Shown: positions 55,196-62,946 of the stretch, piece after piece | Position numbering within the stretch: the stretch's first letter is position 1 | Layout: each line of letters starts with the position of its first letter | DNA from: Rhodopseudomonas_A palustris_F | GTDB lineage: Bacteria; Pseudomonadota; Alphaproteobacteria; Rhizobiales; Xanthobacteraceae | Length of the DNA: 64,000 nucleotides | Assembly (NCBI RefSeq): GCF_000013745.1 | Contig: NC_007925.1 | Location: forward strand, 2,170,001-2,234,000 | Direction of reading: 5' to 3' | Program-made: the position numbers and the translations under genes | Notes under the pieces: generated by a model | Told to the model about the DNA's origin: nothing | Seen by the model: the letters and a program-made list of their open reading frames with translations, nothing else | The model's database searches: none

Positions 55196-55879
55196 TCATT
55201 GGCGCAGCGCCAGCGCGGCGGTGTACCCGTTGGTCGGCTCGAAGCACATCAATGAGAGTCTCGAGGATCTTGGAGCGCGTCGCACCGTCGGTGCGGCCAG
55301 ATCCACGATGCCGATGTCCACGGCTCGCGGGTCCAGGTGGAAGCCGGTCCCGATTGCTTTGAGGCACGCTTCCTTGCAGGTCCAAATTCGGTAGAACGCT
55401 TCGCTTGAGAGATCATACCGCCTCAATTCGCTCTGCTCGTGCGTGGTGAATGCGATCTCTGCAATCTGCTCTTGATCCGGTATCGCCACCACCGCTTCTA
55501 TGTCAACGCCGATCCGCCCGCAGCCGCTCGTAACGGTAATCAGCGCGACGTCGCGCGAATGGCTCATGCTGAAGTCAAATTCCGCACCCGCGACGAATGG
55601 ACGTCCCATGGAAGAAGACTGCAGGTCGACCTCATCGGGCTGACAGCCAAGACGCGTGGCAATGACTGTTCTCAGAAGGATCCGTCGCCACATGAAGCGG
55701 CAGCGCAGGAACGGGAGCTCGAACACCTCTGCACGTGTCCGTTCCCCGATGCTCAGAATGCTCGCTTCAGCGAGCGACGGCGCGGAAGGCCCGATCTGCG
55801 CGAGGTACACCCGCGCATCGCCGGGGAAATTGGCAGTCACCTCGGTGAGACGTTCCCACATCGCAGCTGTGATCCACAC
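55196..55879 (-). CDS. 4'-phosphopantetheinyl transferase (Sfp type)
   Basis: About 227 residues. The Mg-binding GRIGVDIEAV and the CoA-binding YRIWTCKEACLKAIGTGF are the two Sfp-family signatures, and FDFSMSHSRDVALI precedes them. It attaches phosphopantetheine to carrier-protein Ser residues; the carrier at 57138-57407 and the NRPS-like gene at 62947 are the evident clients. The frame opens with GTG at 55879; an ATG at 55861 is an alternative. Four 10-bp repeats lie 37 bp upstream. Confidence 0.9.
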   Translation of the reverse strand: MWITAAMWERLTEVTANFPGDARVYLAQIGPSAPSLAEASILSIGERTRAEVFELPFLRCRFMWRRILLRTVIATRLGCQPDEVDLQSSSMGRPFVAGAEFDFSMSHSRDVALITVTSGCGRIGVDIEAVVAIPDQEQIAEIAFTTHEQSELRRYDLSSEAFYRIWTCKEACLKAIGTGFHLDPRAVDIGIVDLAAPTVRRAPRSSRLSLMCFEPTNGYTAALALRQ

Positions 55880-55915
55880 CGGAAGTCGCGGCTTAGTCGT
55901 TCAGTGATTTTCTCA

Positions 55916-55955
55916 CTGCTACATCCTGCTACATACTGCTACATCTTGCTACAGG
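55916..55955. repeat. Four 10-bp tandem repeats
   Basis: CTGCTACATC, CTGCTACATA, CTGCTACATC, TTGCTACAGG in direct succession, upstream of the phosphopantetheinyl transferase on the minus strand. A spacing of one helical turn puts each copy on the same face of DNA, as in regulator-binding arrays. Confidence 0.75.
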
Positions 55956-56387
55956 CAGACCTTCGACGGGAATCTACAATTAGCAGTTGCCAAAACGATG
56001 CGATATGTTATTTTTTGATCAGGTCGTCGTTCAAGACGCGAGACGTTCGTGGCATCGCATTCGTAGCAGCCTGGGTCGTTCCATTTCCCGGAAGCTGTCT
56101 TCCAGCGGTGCTCAACGGAAACGTCGACATTATCAAGCTTTCGGGCGGTATTTTTCGTCCGCAATAACAAAGACCACGCACGGATCGACATTCAAAAGCG
56201 CGCACAGCGCGTAGGTAATCTGTTCCGCGAAAGAGTTCGCGGGTGCCTGCGCAGCGTTAGGCTCGTCAGTACGCTCTCCGCTTCCGTCGCTCCGACAAAC
56301 AACTCCCCTATCAGGCGCCCGACGTTTTGGGGCGGGGCGCATACGACGCTTGGGTCCGCAACGAGAGGTCACTCAGAGGAGCGCAAA
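55956..56387. other. Divergent promoter region, no gene seen
   Basis: AT-richer than its surroundings. A minus-strand frame ending near 56133 contains ALCALLNVDPCVVFVIADEK, which looks protein-like, but it lacks a convincing start or family. Promoters for the transferase (minus) and the thiotemplate genes (plus) must lie here. Confidence 0.4.
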
Positions 56388-56837
56388 ATGACCGTCGATC
56401 ACTTGGCAGCCGCACTTCAGTCAGCAGCAAGGCCGGCGTCGACAACCGACACCAAGGCAGGCGCGGCACCAGCCGATGTTCTGATCGTCGCGACGGTGTT
56501 GACGAGCACCGAGGCCATTCACCTCGTCGATCTCAACGGGGCGCAGTACGAGATTGCCGCCGGGGATGTAATCGACATTGAGTATCCGGCGCTCGGTCCG
56601 GTCGCCGCGGAGGCGCCGCCTGCCGAGGGCGAGCAGCCGGCTGCGAAGGAGCAGGCCGACGTCAAGCCGACGGAGGAGGGCACCGACAAGGCGGCGCCGA
56701 CGCAGGAGCCGCGACTGGCGTTCATCAAGATCAATCCGAATGCGGTTCTCACGCGGCGGATCGAGGTCCCGGCCGTTCTGGTCGCGGCGGCCGGCACTTG
56801 GCTCACCGTCGTTCCCAGCACGGGTCAGGCGGCCTGA
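56388..56837 (+). CDS. Hypothetical protein with acidic linker
   Basis: 149 residues. The N-terminal part is Ala-rich, then ADVLIVATVLTSTEAIHLVD and a short domain with YEIAAGDVIDIEYPALGPVA; a Glu/Ala/Pro linker (about residues 67-108) leads to a C-terminal strand-rich piece (ILTRRIEVPAVLVAA-like). I do not recognise a family. GAGGAG lies just upstream of the ATG and the gene faces the thiotemplate cluster. Confidence 0.6.
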   Translation: MTVDHLAAALQSAARPASTTDTKAGAAPADVLIVATVLTSTEAIHLVDLNGAQYEIAAGDVIDIEYPALGPVAAEAPPAEGEQPAAKEQADVKPTEEGTDKAAPTQEPRLAFIKINPNAVLTRRIEVPAVLVAAAGTWLTVVPSTGQAA

Positions 56838-57137
56838 GCGGCCCGGACGTGCACTAAACCTATCCCCTGATTCAACGCGCGCAGGCGGACCGATCTGGTC
56901 ACGCCTGCTGCTGAGAACGGCTGCGCCTGCGAATGATGCGCCGGGCCTGTCGCCACTGCGCGGCGTTCCGGCCGCAGGTCGAGAGAGATTGGGTCGAGAG
57001 AGACGAGAGAGAGACTGTCGTGAGCAAAATGGTCGAGAGTTGAATATTCGTCAGTAGTTGAAGTCTCGCGAGCGAAAGTGTCGAAAGTTGAACTGCCCAG
57101 AGTAACCGAGCAAGCGCCAGCGCCCGAGGAAATGCCG
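56838..57137 (+). other. 300-bp spacer with GTCGAGAG/AGTTGAA repeats
   Basis: Between the hypothetical gene and the carrier protein. From 56979 to 57092 there are repeated GTCGAGAG units and three AGTTGAA units, low-complexity and purine-rich. No gene is evident. It may form the leader of the carrier-protein mRNA. Confidence 0.45.
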
Positions 57138-57407
57138 ATGAGCATTCGCGATTCGATCGTCGTCTATATCGAAGAGATTTCATCCGAGCGCGGATTCGAC
57201 CATGCCAGCAACCTATTTGAAAGCGGCGTGCTGACATCGCTCGACGTGCTGTCGTTGGTGGCGTTTATCGAAGAGACGTTCGGTCTGGAAATTACAGGCG
57301 ATGAGATCGACATGGCTAGTTTCGGCACCGTCGATGGTCTGGTGAACCTGGTCCTGACTCTTCAGGCGAACACCGCTCACGCCGCCGCCGCGCGTTCACA
57401 TGGGTAG
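57138..57407 (+). CDS. Acyl/peptidyl carrier protein
   Basis: 89 residues from the ATG at 57138 (GAGGA about 7 bp upstream; an earlier ATG at 57132 is too close to it). The four-helix carrier pattern is clear, and the pantetheine-bearing Ser lies in ESGVLTSLDVLSLVAFIEE, with Thr-Ser-Leu instead of the usual Asp-Ser-Leu. The C-terminal tail is Ala/His-rich. It overlaps the adenylating-enzyme gene by 8 bp, so it probably receives the acid activated by that enzyme. Confidence 0.88.
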   Translation: MSIRDSIVVYIEEISSERGFDHASNLFESGVLTSLDVLSLVAFIEETFGLEITGDEIDMASFGTVDGLVNLVLTLQANTAHAAAARSHG

Positions 57408-58968
57408 CCCACCTGGAATGATCCCGGTTCATGACATGTTGCGCCGAACGGCGCGCGACCGCCCCGACAAGGAGGCGATTGCCTGGCATGGCGGGCGCAT
57501 CAACTATGCGACGCTCGACGAGATGTCGAGCCAAATCGCAACATTCCTTAAAGACGCCGGCGTTGAGCGCGGCATGCGCGTCGCGATCTACTCCGCGAAA
57601 TGCGTCGAGGAGGTCGCGGTGATCTTCGCCATCATGAAGCTCGGCGCGGTCCTGGTCCATGTCAACCCTGCGTTCCGCGACGACAAGCTCCTTCACGTGC
57701 TGGCGGAGTGCGAGCCCGCTGCCTTGTTTTTTCATCCGAGCAAGCGCGGAGCGGTCGCGCGCGCCGCCCGCGCCTCGGCGCTGCCGCCGCTGCTGATCCG
57801 GTTCGGCGCCGACGGCCCGGTGGTCGCCGCCGACCCGGATGCGGGTTGCGTCGCGGCGATCGAACTCTCGACAATCCTGCACGATCTGGCTGCGGCCGGC
57901 GAGACTTTCGCCGACGTTTTCAGCGTCGCTGACGATCTTGCGGCGATCATCTACACCTCCGGCACCACGGCGTCCGCAAAGGGCATCATGGTCACCCACG
58001 GGATCCTGTCACAGGCGACGCTGGTCTCTGCGCAACTGCTCGGCAACGTCGCCGATGACCGCCTGATCAGCTTGACGCCGTTCTCGTTCGACGGCGCGTT
58101 GAGCCAGCTCTTCACCATGACGTTGGTCGGCGGGACGCTGGTTCTACAGGACTCGCTGTTTCCGAAGGATGTGCTGGCGACGCTCACCGCCGAGCGGATC
58201 ACCGGCGTTCATGCGGTTCCCTCGTTCTGGCGCATGATGCAAGACCGCTACCCCGTCTTCGCCGACGCGGCGCTGCCTTGCCTGCGCTACCTGTCATTGA
58301 TCGGGGAGAGTTTTCCCGAGGCCGACCTGCTTCGGCTCAAGCGCACGCTGGCGTCGACGGATTTCTACATGATGTACGGAACCACCGAGGCGTTCCGATC
58401 GACCTGTCTTGCTCCGGCGGAGTTCTTTACCAAGCGCGGCTCGGCCGGCCGGCCGCTGTCCGGCGTGACCATCGGCATCGTTGACGAGCACGGACAGCCC
58501 TGTCCCCCAGGCACCGTCGGAGAGATCGTGCATGCGGGCGCGTTCGTGTCGCCCGGGTATTGGAAGCGTGCGACATCCACGACCTTTCGCGACGGTCGCA
58601 TCTACACCGGAGATCTCGGCACGCTTGATGCAGACGGCTATCTCCGCTTCGTCGGCCGCAAGGACACCATGGTCAAGCGGCTCGGCTATCAGCTCTATCC
58701 CGAGGACGTCGAGGCCTGCCTGCAAACGCTCGACGGGGTCGCGCTGGCCGCGGTGACCTGCCGACCGGACCCCAGCGGCGCGCAAGCGTTGCGCGCCTTC
58801 ATCGTGTGCCGACGCGGCGCGACACTCGGCGAGACCGCGGTTGCGCAACACTGCCGGCGGCATTTGCCTTACTACATGGTCCCGGACGACGTCGTCTTTG
58901 TCGACAGCCTGCCTACGACGGGCAACAGCAAGATCGACCGCGGCCGCCTGAGGATGGAGCAGGTGTGA
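57400..58968 (+). CDS. AMP-forming acid/amino-acid ligase (ANL family)
   Basis: 522 residues. Core motifs are in order: IIYTSGTTASAKGIMVTH, MMYGTTEA, YTGDLG, GRKDTMVKRLGYQLYP, and the terminal NSKIDR with the catalytic Lys. It forms an acyl-AMP and transfers it to a thiol, most likely the adjoining carrier protein. The substrate-pocket residues cannot be assigned reliably by eye, so whether it takes an amino or a carboxylic acid is open. Confidence 0.88.
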   Translation: MGSPPGMIPVHDMLRRTARDRPDKEAIAWHGGRINYATLDEMSSQIATFLKDAGVERGMRVAIYSAKCVEEVAVIFAIMKLGAVLVHVNPAFRDDKLLHVLAECEPAALFFHPSKRGAVARAARASALPPLLIRFGADGPVVAADPDAGCVAAIELSTILHDLAAAGETFADVFSVADDLAAIIYTSGTTASAKGIMVTHGILSQATLVSAQLLGNVADDRLISLTPFSFDGALSQLFTMTLVGGTLVLQDSLFPKDVLATLTAERITGVHAVPSFWRMMQDRYPVFADAALPCLRYLSLIGESFPEADLLRLKRTLASTDFYMMYGTTEAFRSTCLAPAEFFTKRGSAGRPLSGVTIGIVDEHGQPCPPGTVGEIVHAGAFVSPGYWKRATSTTFRDGRIYTGDLGTLDADGYLRFVGRKDTMVKRLGYQLYPEDVEACLQTLDGVALAAVTCRPDPSGAQALRAFIVCRRGATLGETAVAQHCRRHLPYYMVPDDVVFVDSLPTTGNSKIDRGRLRMEQV

Positions 58969-59999
58969 TGCGCCGGTGCAGCGTATGCGTGCTTCCCGAG
59001 AGCTTCCCCGGAATCACCATCGACCAGGACGGCGTGTGCTCGCTGTGCCGCGAGTTTTCCACCGGAGATCCGTCGGGTCCCTCCGCACGCCTCACCGAGG
59101 CGCTGTCGGCCGTCATCGCGGACGCCAAGCGACAGAGCCATCGCTACGACGCCGTGGTGGCGTTCAGCGGCGGCAAGGACAGCTCCTATCTTCTGCATCT
59201 GCTGGCGTCGCGGTTCGGCCTCAGGCTGCTGGCGGTGACGTTCGACAATGGTTTTGTGTCGGCGGCCTGCCTCACCAACATGCGCAACGTGGTCTCCGCG
59301 CTGGCGATCGACCACATCATCGTGCGGCACCGCCAGGATCATATGAATGCGCTGTTCCTGGAGAGCGCGCTGGCGCGGGTCTATCCGGACCACCTGACCA
59401 AGTTCGGCAGCAGCGTCTGCATCTCGTGCATCCGCATCGTCATCACCACGATGCTGCGCGTCGCGATCGAGAAGAATGTCCCGTTGGTGATGCTCGGCAA
59501 CACGCCAGGTCAGGTGCTCGCCTCGGATCAGGAGCTGATCTTCAAGGACAACGTCATTCCCCATCCGCTGCGGCGGCAGTTGTTCGCGCGGCTGGCGGAG
59601 CGCACCGGATCGTGGGCGTATGATTATCTGATGCTGTCCGCCGACGAGTACAAAACCCGCCCGTTTCCGACGATTGTCAGTCCGCTGCCGATCGTCGGCT
59701 ACGACGAGGACGAGATCTACCGCGTTCTCGCCGAGCTCGGCTGGTCGAAGCCCACCGACGTCGATCCAAGTTCGACCAATTGCCGGCTGAACGCGTTCGG
59801 CATCATCCGGCACAAGAACCTGTATCAATTCCATCCCTATGATTACGAGATGAGCCGGCTGGTCAGGCTCGGCATCCTGTCCCGCGAGGCGGCGCTCGAC
59901 AAGCTGAACGATCCGAGCGGCACCGTCATCGATCTGGCTTCGGAAATCGAAAGGGATCTGCTGTGCCGCTCCTGCGATAATTGCCGGCCGAGGGCTTAG
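58968..59999 (+). CDS. PP-loop ATPase (WbpG/N-sugar-amidotransferase-like)
   Basis: 343 residues. N-terminal zinc-type pairs CSVCVLP and CSLC, then the PP-loop VVAFSGGKDSSYLLHLLA, and a C-terminal CRSCDNC pair. The family adenylates a carbonyl or amide oxygen for replacement by nitrogen or sulfur: WbpG-type enzymes make amidino-sugars, and related hydrolase-fold ATPases make thioamides in closthioamide and 2-thio-nucleosides. Because it sits between an adenylating enzyme and AsnB and no sugar-pathway gene is seen, amidation or thioamidation of a carrier-bound product is more likely (inference). Confidence 0.82.
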   Translation: MRRCSVCVLPESFPGITIDQDGVCSLCREFSTGDPSGPSARLTEALSAVIADAKRQSHRYDAVVAFSGGKDSSYLLHLLASRFGLRLLAVTFDNGFVSAACLTNMRNVVSALAIDHIIVRHRQDHMNALFLESALARVYPDHLTKFGSSVCISCIRIVITTMLRVAIEKNVPLVMLGNTPGQVLASDQELIFKDNVIPHPLRRQLFARLAERTGSWAYDYLMLSADEYKTRPFPTIVSPLPIVGYDEDEIYRVLAELGWSKPTDVDPSSTNCRLNAFGIIRHKNLYQFHPYDYEMSRLVRLGILSREAALDKLNDPSGTVIDLASEIERDLLCRSCDNCRPRA

Positions 60000-60001
60000 C
60001 G

Positions 60002-61780
60002 ATGTGCGGGATCTGCGGCGTCCTCGACTTGCGCGACGCGGCGGTTTCGCCGGAGGCGCTGGCATCGATGACGGCGCAGCTCTCGCACCGTGGTCCCGAC
60101 GAGTCCGGCGTCCACATCGACGGCGCCGTGGGCTTCGGCCATCGGCGGCTCTCGGTGATCGATCTCGCCGGCGGGCGTCAGCCGCTCGGCAACGAGGACG
60201 GCACCGTCTGGGTCACCTACAACGGTGAAATCTACAATTACCGCGAATTGCGGCCGTCGCTGCAGCGCCGGGGCCATCGCTTCGCCACCGATTGCGATAC
60301 GGAGATCATCGTCCACGCCTACGAGGAAGACGGGATCGACTGCGTCACGCAATTCAACGGCATGTTCGCATTCGCGCTCTGGGACCACACCAAGCGGCTG
60401 CTGGTGCTGGCGCGCGACAGGCTCGGCATCAAGCCGCTCTATTACGGCGTGTTCGGCAACGTTTTCCTGTTCGCCTCCGAGATCAAGGCGATCCTGGCGC
60501 ACCCGGCGGCCCGCAGCGAGGTCGATCACGACGGTGTCGCGGACTATCTGCTCTGTACGTCGCTGCTCGACGGCAGAACGATGTTCCGGGGAATCCGCTC
60601 GCTGCCGCCCGGCGGGATCCTCGCGCTGCAGGGCGGCGAACTGCGGCTTCACATCTATTGGTCGATGCCGCGCGCGGCCGTGCGCCACGCCGGCACCTCG
60701 CTCGAGGACAGCCGGGACGTGGTGCGCGGAATGCTCGACGCGGCGGTCGGGGCGCAAGTGGTGAGCGACGTTCCGCTCGGCACGCTTCTGAGCGGCGGCC
60801 TCGATTCCAGCGTGGTCTCGGCGCTCGCCGCCGGACATGTCGGCGGGCGGCTCAAGACATTCGCGATGGGCTACGACCACGGCGACACGCTCCGGCACGA
60901 CGACATCGATGCCCCCTACGCCGAGCTGGTAGCGCGCGCCTATCACACCGACCACACCGAATTTCTGTTTCGGTCGGACGAATATCGCGACGTCATGAGC
61001 CGCGTCACCTGGCACGTCGAGAAGCCGGTCGACCTGACCGCGCCGTCATTGTTCCTGCTCTATCGCGAGGTCAAGCCGAACGTGACCGTGGTGATGTCGG
61101 GGGAGGGTGCCGACGAGCTGTTTGCCGGCTACCATTTCTTTCTCGATGGATGCGGCGCGGGCACACCGGCCGAATTCCCGTGGGCGCCCTATCTCGACGA
61201 GGTCGCAGCACTTCTCGATCCCGCCTTCGTGGCGAGAACGCGGTGCCGCGACCGGATCCGGACCACCTTGTCGGCCGAGATGGCGAGCTTCGAGAGCCAC
61301 GATCCGCTCAACAAGCTGCTCTACCTGTTCCTGAAGTACTATCTGGTCGAGATGCTCGAACGTCTCGACAAGACCAGCATGGCGTGGGGCGTGGAATCCC
61401 GGGTGCCGTTCCTGGATCACCGCCTGGTCGAATACGTCCTCGACCTGCCGGCGGCGTACAAGGCAAAGCCGGACGGCAACAAGGTGGTGCTGCGGACCCT
61501 CGCTGCCGATCTGCTGCCCGCCGCCGTGGTCGCGCGGCGGAAGCGGCCTGTTCCCATCCCGGTCGATCCGAAATCGATCTGGACCGAGCGCAATCGCGCC
61601 AACGCGCTGGTGCAGGCGCCGGAGTCCCGCATCGCCGGTTATTTCGACAGGAAGAAGGTCGACGACTTCTTTCACAAGAAGAACCAGTTCGCCCGCACCG
61701 ACAATCTTGCGATCTTCAGGACCGCGCACGCTTTGGTCGCGCTCGATGCGTGGCACAGGGCCTTCGGGGTGGCGGCATGA
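60002..61780 (+). CDS. asnB: Asparagine-synthetase-type amidotransferase
   Basis: 592 residues. N-terminal Ntn glutaminase domain with Cys2 (MCGICGVLD), SHRGPDESG and YNGEIYNY; C-terminal synthetase with PP-loop LLSGGLDSSVVSALAAG and GEGADELFAGY, and ESRVPFLDHRLVEYVLDLP. It hydrolyses glutamine and uses ATP to amidate a carboxylate. In biosynthetic clusters AsnB homologues amidate the product or precursor. It follows the PP-loop gene by 2 bp and overlaps the next gene by 4 bp. Confidence 0.9.
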   Translation: MCGICGVLDLRDAAVSPEALASMTAQLSHRGPDESGVHIDGAVGFGHRRLSVIDLAGGRQPLGNEDGTVWVTYNGEIYNYRELRPSLQRRGHRFATDCDTEIIVHAYEEDGIDCVTQFNGMFAFALWDHTKRLLVLARDRLGIKPLYYGVFGNVFLFASEIKAILAHPAARSEVDHDGVADYLLCTSLLDGRTMFRGIRSLPPGGILALQGGELRLHIYWSMPRAAVRHAGTSLEDSRDVVRGMLDAAVGAQVVSDVPLGTLLSGGLDSSVVSALAAGHVGGRLKTFAMGYDHGDTLRHDDIDAPYAELVARAYHTDHTEFLFRSDEYRDVMSRVTWHVEKPVDLTAPSLFLLYREVKPNVTVVMSGEGADELFAGYHFFLDGCGAGTPAEFPWAPYLDEVAALLDPAFVARTRCRDRIRTTLSAEMASFESHDPLNKLLYLFLKYYLVEMLERLDKTSMAWGVESRVPFLDHRLVEYVLDLPAAYKAKPDGNKVVLRTLAADLLPAAVVARRKRPVPIPVDPKSIWTERNRANALVQAPESRIAGYFDRKKVDDFFHKKNQFARTDNLAIFRTAHALVALDAWHRAFGVAA

Positions 61781-62934
61781 CAAGCGCAGAGTCCGAAATC
61801 CTCAGCAATGGCAGAGCCTTCGTCCAGCGCGTGGTGGCGCCGGGCGCGGCGACCGCCGACGAGCGCGAAGAGTTTCCGATCGATGTGTTTCGGGCGGTCG
61901 GGCGCTTCGGTGTGTTCGGCGCGGGCTTTCCGAGCGACTATAACGGCCTCGCGCTCGGCTTCGCCGTCTATGCCGGGCTGATCCGGGAGATCGCGCAGGC
62001 CTGTGCCTCGACCGCGATGAGCGCCGTGGCGCATGCCACGCTGGCGGCGCTGCCGATTTTCCTCGGCGGCTCCGAGCGGCTCAAGCGACGGTTGCTCCCG
62101 GCTTTGATCGGCGGCGACGCCATCGGTGCCTTCGCCATGACCGAAGCCGGTAGTGGCTCCGACATCGCCGCGACCGCGACCACTGCGAAGGAGGCCGGCG
62201 ACCATTATCTTCTCAACGGCGCGAAGGTTTTCATCACCAACGCCAATGTCGCCGACGTGGCCGTGGTGGTGGCTAAGACGTCACCGGCCGCCGGCATCCT
62301 CGGACTGAGCCTGTTTGCGGTCGAGAAAGGGATGCCGGGATTCCAGACGTCGGGGCGGCGCGAGCGAAAGCTCGGCATGCGGGCCTCCGACACCGGCGAA
62401 CTCGCGTTTACCGATGTCCGGGTTCCCAAGGACAATTTGATCGGACGCCGGAACGGCGGCTTCGCGATCCTGCAGCAGACATTGCCGGCGGCCCGGCTCG
62501 ACATGGCTGCGATCGCCATCGGAATTTCCGAGCGGGCCCGGGATCTTTGCGTCGACCATGCGGTCGGCCGGCGGCAATTCGGCAAGCCGATCGGCCGCTT
62601 CCAACTGGTGCAGCGGATGCTCGCCGACATGGAGACCAGTATCGACGCCGCCAATCTGCTGCTGGCGCACGGCCTCGAACTACGCGATCGCGGGCTGCCG
62701 CTGGCCAAGGTGGCGTCGGAGGCGAAGTTGTTCGCCTCCGAGATGGCGGTCGAGATCACCCGCAACGCGATCCAGATTCACGGCGCCGCCGGCTATTCCA
62801 GGGACCTGCCGCTGGAGCGGCTGTATCGCGACGCCAAGCTGACCGAGATCGGCGACGGCACATCGGAAATCCAGCGTCTGATCATCGCCGACGAGATGAT
62901 CAAGGCGCGTTCGCCCCGGATTCCGGGTCGGTGA
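61777..62934 (+). CDS. Acyl-CoA dehydrogenase-like flavoenzyme
   Basis: 385 residues, the normal length. FAMTEAGSGSDIAATATTA and the FAD contact TNANVADVAVVVAKT are present, followed by ARDLCVDHAVGRRQFGKPIG and IQIHGAAGYSRDLPLERLYR. In the C-terminal motif, usually with the catalytic Glu in the form EGTSEIQ, the residue is Asp (EIGDGTSEIQR). It would desaturate an acyl or aminoacyl thioester bound to CoA or a carrier protein. Confidence 0.85.
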   Translation: MTSAESEILSNGRAFVQRVVAPGAATADEREEFPIDVFRAVGRFGVFGAGFPSDYNGLALGFAVYAGLIREIAQACASTAMSAVAHATLAALPIFLGGSERLKRRLLPALIGGDAIGAFAMTEAGSGSDIAATATTAKEAGDHYLLNGAKVFITNANVADVAVVVAKTSPAAGILGLSLFAVEKGMPGFQTSGRRERKLGMRASDTGELAFTDVRVPKDNLIGRRNGGFAILQQTLPAARLDMAAIAIGISERARDLCVDHAVGRRQFGKPIGRFQLVQRMLADMETSIDAANLLLAHGLELRDRGLPLAKVASEAKLFASEMAVEITRNAIQIHGAAGYSRDLPLERLYRDAKLTEIGDGTSEIQRLIIADEMIKARSPRIPGR

Positions 62935-62946
62935 AGGGAGACGGGG

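Noticed and set aside
55916..55955. 10-bp repeats as CRISPR or replication iterons
   Set aside because: Units are too short and lack spacers, and no replication-initiator gene is nearby. They are more likely regulatory.
58872..60065. 397-codon minus-strand frame opposite the PP-loop gene
   Set aside because: It mirrors the coding frame of a well-recognised PP-loop protein and has shadow-type composition.
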